Origin: Planctomycetota bacterium
GTDB lineage: Bacteria > Planctomycetota > Phycisphaerae > UBA1845 > CAIVHJ01
Reading direction: 5' to 3'
NCBI GenBank assembly: GCA_022565195.1
Contig: JADFJZ010000068.1
Location: forward strand, 1 to 7,079
Length of the DNA: 7,079 bases
The notes under the pieces were generated by a model. It searched no databases. It worked only from the letters and a program-made list of their open reading frames with translations, and had not been told where the DNA came from. Both the position numbers and the translations under genes were made by a program. Shown one piece after another: positions 1-5,320 of this stretch (position 1 is its first letter; every line of letters starts with the position of its first letter).

Positions 1-656
1 CACGTACGCTCATCCGCTGTGTCCGTGAGGCCGGAGTAAAGCGATTCGTCCACGTCAGCGTCACCAGCGCCTCCGCCGATTCACCACTGCCGTATTTTCG
101 GGGCAAAGGCATTCTGGAAGAGACGATCAAGCAATCCGGGTTGTCGTATGCGATCGTTCGGCCCGCCGTGGTCTTCGGCCCGGAGGACATTCTGATTAAC
201 AACATTGCCTGGCTGCTGCGAAAACTGCCGATCTTCGGAATTCCCGGTTCCGGCGAATATCGCCTGCAACCGATACTCGTGGACGACTTGGCTGACATCA
301 TGGTCGGTGCTGGAGCATCGCACGCCAACACCATCGTTGATGCTGTCGGTCCGGATGTCTTCACCTTCGAGGAAATGGTTCGGCTGATTCGCGATCGGAT
401 CGACGGCCGGGCACACATTCTTCACATGCCTCCTGGACTCGCGCTGCTGATCGCCCGGGTCCTGGGGCGGGTGGTCGGCGACGTCATGCTGACGAAAGAA
501 GAATTAGACGGCTTGATGTCCAGCCTGCTGATTTCCAATCATCCCGCGACCGGCACTGTCCGTCTGGGCGATTGGCTGGCCGATCACGCTGCTGGGCTGG
601 GTTCGAGTTACAGCTCCGAACTGCGGCGACACTACAGCACGTCGCCCGCACATTGA
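1..656 (+). CDS. NDUFA9-like atypical SDR (NAD(P)-binding epimerase/dehydratase family), 3' part
   Basis: The reading frame is open from the left edge (first full codon at 3) to a TGA at 654-656, giving about 217 residues, so the start and the N-terminal glycine-rich nucleotide-binding loop lie outside the window. What remains matches the extended/atypical short-chain dehydrogenase family: a strand ending HVSVTSAS with the likely catalytic serine, then Y-F-R-G-K (codons 93-95 to 105-107), an intact YxxxK pair, followed by SGLSYAIVRPAVVFGPED and a QPILVDDLADIMV segment. The RP-x-VFGPED block and the following LRKLP are typical of the branch related to the mitochondrial complex I subunit NDUFA9 and its bacterial homologues, which bind NAD(P)H and whose substrate is usually unknown. 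The C-terminal part has helices but no recognisable extra domain. It converges tail-to-tail with xerC. Family assignment is fairly sure; the reaction is not known. Confidence 0.8.
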   Translation, partial: RTLIRCVREAGVKRFVHVSVTSASADSPLPYFRGKGILEETIKQSGLSYAIVRPAVVFGPEDILINNIAWLLRKLPIFGIPGSGEYRLQPILVDDLADIMVGAGASHANTIVDAVGPDVFTFEEMVRLIRDRIDGRAHILHMPPGLALLIARVLGRVVGDVMLTKEELDGLMSSLLISNHPATGTVRLGDWLADHAAGLGSSYSSELRRHYSTSPAH

Positions 657-666
657 CTGCCGAGGC

Positions 667-708
667 AAAAAAAAGGCGACAGTCGGCTCGTTGCCGGCTG
701 CCGCCTTT
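667..708 (-). terminator. Rho-independent terminator of xerC (may act weakly both ways)
   Basis: Arms at 674-687 and 693-706 form a 14-position stem with one G-U wobble and one mismatch around a 5-base loop (688-692). Read on the minus strand, the hairpin is followed by eight T residues (complement of A at 667-674), the classic intrinsic terminator form, about 60 bases past the xerC stop. Read on the plus strand only three T follow, and they are partly used by the stem, so termination of the left-hand gene would be weaker. Confidence 0.75.
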
Positions 709-763
709 CGCCTACGGTCTGCGCTTTCCTGCTCCTGCTTACTGTCTCCTGCCTGCCGCCTAC
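709..763 (-). repeat. Degenerate heptamer array downstream of xerC
   Basis: Read on the minus strand, the stretch splits into eight units of 7 bases (one of 6): GTAGGCG, GCAGGCA, GGAGACA, GTAAGCA, GGAGCA, GGAAAGC, GCAGACC, GTAGGCG. The first and last units are identical, so the 10-mer CGCCTACGGT occurs twice on the plus strand (709-718 and 757-766). The array starts 4 bases after the xerC TAA and runs up to the terminator hairpin. The units are diverged, so the 7-base period is suggestive rather than certain. It resembles the better-kept arrays beside ugd and the deacetylase gene. Confidence 0.5.
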
Positions 764-767
764 GGTA

Positions 768-1787
768 TTACGATCTCGGGTGTGCGTCGTCGTAGGTCTG
801 CTTGATCTTCTTGTTGATCAATTGCGTGTACGTTTGCGTGGTCGAGATGGACTGATGGCCGAGCAATTCCTGCACGCTGCGCAGATCGGCTCCGTTGTTG
901 AGCATGTGCGTCGCGAAGCTGTGCCGCAGCGTGTGCGGACTGATGGTCGGATCCAGGCCCGCCTCGAGCAAGTACTTGTCCAGCTTGCGGCGCACACTGC
1001 GCGTGCTCAGTCGCCGGCCGTGTTTGTTGATGAACAGCGTCTCTTGGTCAAATTGCGAGGCCCGCGGATCCTTGTTGCGAATTTCCATGAACCGGCGGAG
1101 GGCGGACAGCGCGGACGGCGATACGGGCGAGATTCGCTCTTTTCTGCCCTTGCCGCGAACGCGAATGCACTCGCCCATGAAATCGACGTCGGCGACCCCC
1201 AGATCGACCAGTTCGCTGACGCGAACGCCGGTGGAGAACATCACTTCCAGCATGGCCCGATCACGCGAGCCGAGCAGCGTGGTGTCGTCCGGGGCTTGCA
1301 ACAGCTTGAGAATCTGGTCCAGCTCCAGATACTTGGGCAGGCGCTTCTGTTGCTTGGGCGTGCGGATCGAAATCAGCGGATTGTTGCTGACGTAGCCGCG
1401 CCGCAGACAGAACTTGTAAAAGCTCCGCAGGGTCGCCAGCTTCCGGGCCGTCGTCGATTTGGAATAGTCCTTGGAATCGAGAAACATCAGGAAGCGGCGG
1501 ACTTCTTCCGGGTCCATTTTCAGCAACGCCTGCTGCACGGTACTCAGCGTCGCCGTGGTGGTTGTGGTGGCCGTCGTCGGGTGGGAAGCGGGCGCGCCTC
1601 CCCCGAAGGGCTCACTGACCCGGGTCGCCGTATCGATCGATCCGGCGCTCGAACCGTCCGCACTCAGGAACTCGCAGAACTGCCGAAGATCGGCCGAATA
1701 GCACTTGGCAGTATGCGGTGAGAAGTGCCGCTCGAAATTCAAGTAGTTCAAGAATTCGTCAACAATGGGTGGGTTTTCGTTCATCAT
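768..1787 (-). CDS. xerC: Tyrosine recombinase XerC
   Basis: This 339-residue protein is a site-specific tyrosine recombinase that, with a partner of the same family, resolves chromosome dimers at dif. The N-terminal SAM-like core-binding domain covers about residues 8-140 (FERHFSPHTAKCYSADLRQF, then PEEVRRFLMFL and TARKLATLRSFYKF). The catalytic domain follows and all active-site residues are visible: R189 (STGVRVSEL), K213 (RGKGRKER), H285 and R288 (SPHTLRHSFATHML), H311 (LGHQSISTTQ) and nucleophile Y320. The QELLGH block and the YDDAHPRS end favour XerC over XerD. It is about 40 residues longer than the usual 298 or so because of a Gly/Pro-rich then Thr/Ala-rich insertion at about 45-85, inside the core-binding domain. 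The start is ATG at 1785-1787, directly followed by a second ATG; no clear Shine-Dalgarno precedes either. A strong terminator follows. No integrase-type neighbours are present, which supports a housekeeping role. Confidence 0.92.
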   Translation of the reverse strand: MMNENPPIVDEFLNYLNFERHFSPHTAKCYSADLRQFCEFLSADGSSAGSIDTATRVSEPFGGGAPASHPTTATTTTTATLSTVQQALLKMDPEEVRRFLMFLDSKDYSKSTTARKLATLRSFYKFCLRRGYVSNNPLISIRTPKQQKRLPKYLELDQILKLLQAPDDTTLLGSRDRAMLEVMFSTGVRVSELVDLGVADVDFMGECIRVRGKGRKERISPVSPSALSALRRFMEIRNKDPRASQFDQETLFINKHGRRLSTRSVRRKLDKYLLEAGLDPTISPHTLRHSFATHMLNNGADLRSVQELLGHQSISTTQTYTQLINKKIKQTYDDAHPRS

Positions 1788-1812
1788 TCTGTTCTATTCT
1801 TCGGCGAAAACC

Positions 1813-1837
1813 CGTAGCGGCGATGGAGCCGACTACG
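1813..1837. repeat. Bulged palindrome in the xerC upstream spacer
   Basis: CGTAG (1813-1817) plus CGGC (1818-1821) pair with GCCG (1828-1831) and CTACG (1833-1837), leaving a 6-base loop and a single bulged A at 1832. It lies in the 113-bp gap between the 69-residue gene and xerC. It could be a dispersed intergenic palindrome or a leader/attenuator hairpin. No T-run follows on either strand, so it is not a standard terminator. Confidence 0.35.
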
Positions 1838-1900
1838 CTTCCAGTTAAGAAGCTATCCCTATTCCAGGGGACAGCGCCACTTCTGGTTCTTTCCCGCACG

Positions 1901-2110
1901 CTACGACGAGCTGATCTCGTCCATTTCCTTTTCCAGACGACGCCCCATTTGATAGCTCAGGACGGCGGCATCGAACCAGTCGAAATCACGTCGCTCGTCA
2001 GCGGCCAGCGTCGCGAAGGCCTGAATGACTTCCGCCTCATTGCCGACCCGGTAGCGAAAGACAAACCGCTCCGGGCCTTTGAGCAGGGACAACTGCCGCG
2101 TGACGCTCAT
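1901..2110 (-). CDS. Small conserved-looking protein of unknown function, 69 aa
   Basis: I do not recognise this family. The protein is short, acidic-to-mixed in charge and soluble, with no signal peptide, membrane segment or cysteine. Its start (MSVTRQLSLLKGPERFVFRYRVG) looks beta-rich, followed by a probably helical part (EAEVIQAFATLAADERRDF and YQMGRRLEKEMDEI). The start ATG (2108-2110) overlaps the stop of the upstream lipoprotein gene by 4 bases (ATGA), and a GAGGT Shine-Dalgarno lies 9 bases upstream inside that gene. This arrangement argues for real, coupled translation in one operon. It stops with TAG at 1901-1903. A cytoplasmic accessory role for the lipoprotein pair is conceivable but unsupported. 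Confidence 0.65.
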   Translation of the reverse strand: MSVTRQLSLLKGPERFVFRYRVGNEAEVIQAFATLAADERRDFDWFDAAVLSYQMGRRLEKEMDEISSS

Positions 2111-2832
2111 GGCTGCTCTACCTCATTTTGTCGTTCACGCAGGGCGACAACCTGAGTTACTTCTTGACGAATTAGCTCGCGGGTCGTCACAGCACAGCAA
2201 AATCGCCAGAAATTCTCCTGAGACGCCAGAAACTTCCGCCAGCCATAGGGGCTGTCCTCGGCGTCGCGCCGCAGGGCGAATCGCCGGATCTCCCTCTGGA
2301 CCGCCTCGTCCGAGCTATTGAATACGCGGTGGTATTCAGCCCGCGGCAGCTCTAAATACGCCCCCGCTTCAAAGGGCGACGCCTGCCGCGAAGCCGCTAC
2401 GGGATCAAACCCGCCGGCCTGCTCGGGGCCGATGCCGTAAAGCTGAGCGGTCAGCCCCATTACCGGCGGAAGGTAGGGGTCGTATTCCGTCACCGCGAAG
2501 ACCACGATGCCGTCCGCTCCCACCCGCTCCATGACCTTCAACGCATGAGCGGGCGATTCGATTCGTTCCTTGCCCTCCGCCGCCAATTGGGCCAGCACGC
2601 GATTGAGTGGAATCACCCGCACGCCAGGCCACTGGGCAAGTTCGCTGGCCATCAGGTCTGCCAGCCGCAGCGGATCAAAATCCTGCGAACCGCTGTGATT
2701 CAGCGCCGGCGCTACGGCAATGGCCATCCGATGATCGACGTCCGCGAGCGTCAATTCATGCCGCACGCAGCCGCTGCCCACGCTCAATAGGCCGAGCGCG
2801 CTGATCCAGAAGTATCCGGTTTTTCGGATCAT
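2107..2832 (-). CDS. Probable lipoprotein with CsgG/LpoB/TolB-N-like domain
   Basis: This 241-residue protein has an export signal: positives at 3-4 (MIRK), a hydrophobic stretch (WISALGLLSV) and C22 in VGSGC. The lipobox is imperfect because position -3 is Gly rather than Leu. Residues about 36-130 (MAIAVAPALNHSG, then LADLMASELAQWPGVRVIPLNRVL, then VGADGIVVFAVTEYDPY) show the beta-alpha pattern of the CsgG/GNA1162/LpoB/TolB N-terminal group of envelope proteins. The remaining about 100 residues are helical and charged with no motif I recognise. I chose the ATG at 2830-2832 because an AGGGA sits 6 bases upstream and the signal peptide then starts correctly; an in-frame start at 2877 would add 15 residues before the signal. 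It lies 107 bases after the TolB-like gene and overlaps the next gene by 4 bases, suggesting one operon. The fold assignment is inference from sequence pattern only. Confidence 0.75.
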   Translation of the reverse strand: MIRKTGYFWISALGLLSVGSGCVRHELTLADVDHRMAIAVAPALNHSGSQDFDPLRLADLMASELAQWPGVRVIPLNRVLAQLAAEGKERIESPAHALKVMERVGADGIVVFAVTEYDPYLPPVMGLTAQLYGIGPEQAGGFDPVAASRQASPFEAGAYLELPRAEYHRVFNSSDEAVQREIRRFALRRDAEDSPYGWRKFLASQENFWRFCCAVTTRELIRQEVTQVVALRERQNEVEQP

Positions 2833-2838
2833 CCATGA

Positions 2839-2843
2839 TCCCT
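2839..2843 (-). promoter_or_regulatory. Shine-Dalgarno deciding the lipoprotein start
   Basis: AGGGA on the minus strand, 6 bases before the ATG at 2830-2832. It supports this start over the longer in-frame one ending at 2877. Confidence 0.55.
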
Positions 2844-2882
2844 GTGAATAGCCGCTTCTGCATCCAGTCCGCGGCACGGCGA

Positions 2883-2896
2883 CCCGCCGCGGCGGG
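2883..2896. repeat. GC-only perfect palindrome between the two lipoprotein genes
   Basis: CCCGCCGCGGCGGG is a perfect 14-base palindrome in the 107-bp gap between the TolB-like gene and the next lipoprotein gene. It may form a hairpin in the operon transcript and tune expression of the downstream genes or protect RNA ends. No T-run follows, so it is not a typical terminator. It could also be chance in GC-rich DNA. Confidence 0.3.
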
Positions 2897-2939
2897 CTTC
2901 AAATTCCTGCTTCCGCCCTCGTCCAGCGACTCGAATCGT

Positions 2940-4178
2940 CTACTCTTCGTCTCGGTCGGCCGGATGGCCAACGGTCTCAACGCGCGAGTCGTCTTGACCC
3001 CAAATCACTTCGTTGGCCCGCGCTTCATCACTGCGGCTGAACGAATCGTTACGCGGCCGCTCCTGGGCAGCCATCGGCGCACGCAGCGGAATGACCGACC
3101 AAATGCTTTCGTTGTCGCCGTAGCTCCTGCGACCGCTCGTGAAATAGATCCGCCCCAACTTCGACCAAGTGGGTGCATAGTTGGCGCCAATTTGGTCGGT
3201 CAGCCGAACCTTGGCGCGACCGTCAATGTCCACCATCCAAATATCGCCCCGCTGCATGGGGTTCTGCTCCCCTTCGGATATTTGGGCCACGTTCTCGACC
3301 GCGCAGTAGCTGATCTGGGTCTCGTCCGGGCTCCAGGTCGGCAGGATCATGGCGTGCTGGGGGCTGGACAGAATCTCGGTCGGCATGCGCGGTTCGCCGT
3401 TCACCAGCTTCAGGGTCCACAGGCTGAACCACCGCGTGCCTCGGCGACGGGCGCGCTGGTAGAGAATCGTGTCGCTGTTGGGCGCCCATTCGGGGAACAA
3501 GCCGTAACCGATGAATTTCTTGACCGCGCCGGCCTCGGCCGATGCCAGCCACAGCTCCCACTGTCCGCCGCGCTCTGCCATGCTGCAGAACACCAGTTGC
3601 TTGCCGTCCGGCGACCACGTCGGATGCACTTCATGGCCCGCACCGCTGGTGACCTGCACCGCCTGCTGCCCGTCGAGGTTGACCAGCCAAATGTCCCAGT
3701 TGCCGGTCCGATCGCTGGCGAAGGCCACCCGTCGGCCGTCGGGGCTGAAGCACGGCTGCACGTCCGACCCCGGATCGCTGGTCAACTGCACCACTGCCAC
3801 GCCGTCCACGTCTTTGTAGTAAATGTCCGGGCTCATCGAATGACGTGTCGAGGCGAAGATCATCCGCTTGCCGTCGCGGCTCATCGAGGGATCAAAATCG
3901 CTGCCTTCGGAGGGGTAGCTGTGTTGTCGGAGCGAGATGGCCGCACGCGATTCAAACTCGTAGGTCGGCACGCCGGGGATTTCGCCGAACAGCGTCATCT
4001 GCGGATCGCCGGCCGCCACAAGCGTCGGCCTCGGGGGCACGGGCGGATAATACTCAACCGGGCTGACCGGCTCGGATTCGACGACCACGATCCGCTCGCA
4101 CCCGGCGTACAAGCACAACGTCGCGACCAGCGCGATCCCGCCGTACATCAAGGTCTTGATATTCTCTTTGGCGAACAA
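2940..4178 (-). CDS. TolB-like beta-propeller lipoprotein (PD40 repeats)
   Basis: This 412-residue protein starts with a lipoprotein signal: K4 and K8, hydrophobic MYGGIALVATLC, and lipobox LYAGC with C27 as the lipidated residue. A Pro-rich linker (about 38-55, YYPPVPPRP) leads to six PD40/TolB-type propeller repeats near residues 95, 138, 184, 228, 279 and 335, seen as FDPSMSRDGKRMIFAS, CFSPDGRRVAFASDR, TWSPDGKQLVFCS, EWAPNSDTILYQ, TWSPDETQISYCA and TWSKLGRIYFTS. The last 45 residues are polar and probably disordered. Classical TolB (about 430 residues) carries an N-terminal alpha/beta domain before its six-bladed propeller; here that domain is absent and replaced by the lipid anchor and linker. 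The start is TTG at 4176-4178, chosen because a strong Shine-Dalgarno fits it and because the alternative ATG (residue 11) would remove the basic n-region. It is likely periplasmic and membrane-anchored, with a scaffold role. It is first in the operon and is not proven to be part of a Tol-Pal system. Confidence 0.85.
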   Translation of the reverse strand: MFAKENIKTLMYGGIALVATLCLYAGCERIVVVESEPVSPVEYYPPVPPRPTLVAAGDPQMTLFGEIPGVPTYEFESRAAISLRQHSYPSEGSDFDPSMSRDGKRMIFASTRHSMSPDIYYKDVDGVAVVQLTSDPGSDVQPCFSPDGRRVAFASDRTGNWDIWLVNLDGQQAVQVTSGAGHEVHPTWSPDGKQLVFCSMAERGGQWELWLASAEAGAVKKFIGYGLFPEWAPNSDTILYQRARRRGTRWFSLWTLKLVNGEPRMPTEILSSPQHAMILPTWSPDETQISYCAVENVAQISEGEQNPMQRGDIWMVDIDGRAKVRLTDQIGANYAPTWSKLGRIYFTSGRRSYGDNESIWSVIPLRAPMAAQERPRNDSFSRSDEARANEVIWGQDDSRVETVGHPADRDEE

Positions 4179-4562
4179 GGTGGATTCTCCTCTGCAAAGA
4201 CCCTCGAACTATGGCGTTTCGCGGGGCCCCGGACATGCGAAGCGGAGCGTGCGGGCCCGCATTAATTCCTGCTCCCGTATCGGTCGCAGGCCAAGGCCCG
4301 AATAGCTAATAGAAAAACTTCGTGCTCGCTTGTCCGATAATCTATGACCCCTATCGTCAGGACACCGGCGCCGCCTATACGTCATTGGCCAGGACCGATA
4401 ACCGCGCACAAGACACCGCAGATCTTGCGCGTCGACCGGCGAAAACTGCGCATCGGTGACACAAAGCGAACGGATAGAAGCGTGATCGCCGACCGCGCCG
4501 CCGGCCGCCAACGCGACGGCTGATCCCAGTACTAGCAGGTCGATTTCACAATCGGGTCGGAC
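4179..4562. other. 384-bp spacer with hairpins, no convincing gene
   Basis: This leader region precedes the TolB-like gene and follows the HAD gene. Two inverted repeats stand out. One is GC-rich at 4221-4260, containing GGGGCCCC and the perfect palindrome GCGGGCCCGC, 40-70 bases before the TolB-like Shine-Dalgarno. The other is at 4403-4431, where CGCGC and AAGA pair with TCTTGCGCG, leaving a 2-base bulge and a 9-base loop. A short CGATT/AATCG hairpin (4-base loop) just after the HAD stop lacks a T-run. A minus-strand frame of 100 codons (4209-4511, TTG start) has no Shine-Dalgarno and an Arg/Cys-rich, unstructured composition, so I do not call it. The operon promoter must lie here or further upstream, but I found no clear -35/-10 pair. 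Confidence 0.5.
4187..4191 (-). promoter_or_regulatory. Shine-Dalgarno supporting the TTG start of the TolB-like gene
   Basis: AGGAG, within AGAGGAGA on the minus strand, lies 8 bases before the TTG at 4176-4178. Its strength and spacing favour the rare TTG start over the internal ATG at 4146-4148. Confidence 0.7.
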
Positions 4563-5210
4563 TTAAGCGTTCGCCGGATCGGCGATGATGAGTTCGTTGA
4601 GAGATGAAATAACACGGTCGGCGTGGCCCAGTTTTTCACGCGGATGAGCGCCGGCCAGTGCGACGACCACCATCCCGGCGGCTTTGCCGGCCTCAACCCC
4701 CGCCGGGGCATCCTCGATGACCAGGCAATCGCCGGGCAACACGCCGAGCCGGCTGGCGGCGGTCAGGAATACCGTCGGATCGGGTTTGCCGACCGAGACA
4801 TCCTCGCTGCTGACGATGACCCCGAACAGTTCCGCAATGCCCATCTCACTCAGCGCCAGATCGATATTGGCCCGCGGCGTGGACGAGCCGACGGCCAACT
4901 GATAGCCGCCGGCACGGTAATGCCGCACAAGTTCGACCGCGCCCTCGTTGACCGGCACCTTCCCCCGCACAAGATCGCGATACATTTCCTCTTTGCGAGC
5001 CCCCAGCCGCCGGACCTCCTCCGGCGTGCGGTCATCGCCGAAGAGGATGGGCACAATGTCGCGATTCTGCCGCCCGAAGACCGCCCCGACGGCGCGATCG
5101 CTGACCTCGATGCCCAATTCAGCCCCGAGCGCCCGCCAACTTTCCCGGTGCGCAGGCCCCGAGTCAATCAGCACGCCATCCAAATCAAAAATAACCGCAC
5201 AAATCGCCAT
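4563..5210 (-). CDS. HAD-family hydrolase, beta-phosphoglucomutase-like
   Basis: This 215-residue protein has the size and motif order of HAD subfamily IA. Motif I is FDLDGVLIDS with nucleophile D9 and acid/base D11; motif II is VGSST (S109-T111); motif III is K142 in GKPDP; motif IV is E166/D167 in IEDAPAGVEA. A helical cap (about 18-85) sits between motifs I and II. H21 and W25 (AHRESWRAL) and the GRQNRDI cap stretch resemble beta-phosphoglucomutase-like proteins, which interconvert sugar phosphates or dephosphorylate hexose phosphates. The exact substrate cannot be read from sequence. ATG at 5208-5210 begins directly before the hydrophobic first strand, so it is the natural start, although only a weak GAAGAA precedes it. 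It lies 103 bases downstream of ugd on the same strand and may take part in sugar-phosphate metabolism for polysaccharide, an inference from position only. Confidence 0.85.
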   Translation of the reverse strand: MAICAVIFDLDGVLIDSGPAHRESWRALGAELGIEVSDRAVGAVFGRQNRDIVPILFGDDRTPEEVRRLGARKEEMYRDLVRGKVPVNEGAVELVRHYRAGGYQLAVGSSTPRANIDLALSEMGIAELFGVIVSSEDVSVGKPDPTVFLTAASRLGVLPGDCLVIEDAPAGVEAGKAAGMVVVALAGAHPREKLGHADRVISSLNELIIADPANA

Positions 5211-5242
5211 TTCTTCACTCAGCGCTCAGTGGTCCACAGGAT

Positions 5243-5269
5243 CCCGGGCATGCCCGGGGCTAAATAGCC
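5243..5269. repeat. Two adjoining palindromes in the ugd-HAD spacer
   Basis: CCCGGGCATGCCCGGG (5243-5258) is a perfect 16-base palindrome. GGCTAAATAGCC (5258-5269) is a perfect 12-base one, sharing one base with it. Together they could form alternative or stacked hairpins between the ugd stop and the HAD start. No T-run follows, so a simple terminator is unlikely; an RNA-processing, attenuation or dispersed REP-like element are the alternatives. The neighbouring 9-mer GAAGCGGAG (5271-5279) recurs beside the GC palindromes at 4239-4247. Confidence 0.45.
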
Positions 5270-5285
5270 GGAAGCGGAGTCTTTC

Positions 5286-5320
5286 TCAGTCCTCAGTCCT
5301 CAGTCCTCAGTCCTCAGTCC
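5286..5320 (-). repeat. Five perfect tandem heptamers GGACTGA at the ugd stop
   Basis: Read on the minus strand, GGACTGA occurs five times without any mismatch. The first unit (5314-5320) supplies the last Asp codon and the TGA stop of ugd, and the other four lie directly downstream. Because the unit length is 7, TGA appears in all three minus-strand frames within three units. No stop arises on the plus strand within the repeat. Confidence 0.9.

Noticed and set aside
780..1721. Plus-strand open frame of 313 codons opposite xerC
   Set aside because: It is the complement of an unmistakable tyrosine recombinase with all catalytic residues; no Shine-Dalgarno or domain supports it.
768..1787. Integron or phage integrase, hence a mobile element
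   Set aside because: The sequence matches housekeeping XerC, and no attachment site, cassette array, transposase or flanking tRNA is visible.
2756..2980. Minus-strand 74-codon frame across the start of the lipoprotein gene
   Set aside because: It is out of frame with the lipoprotein, overlaps its signal peptide coding region and has no recognisable content.
2835..4265. Plus-strand open frame of 476 codons opposite the TolB-like gene
   Set aside because: It lies antisense to a gene with clear propeller repeats and a lipobox; its translation is Arg/Pro/His-rich without domains, as expected from a GC-rich shadow frame.
4209..4511. Minus-strand 100-codon frame in the HAD-TolB spacer
   Set aside because: TTG start without a ribosome site, Arg/Cys-rich sequence with no pattern, and it ends next to the TolB-like Shine-Dalgarno across GC palindromes; more likely non-coding leader.
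5286..5320. CRISPR array
   Set aside because: Units are 7 bases in direct tandem with no spacers, and no cas genes are present.
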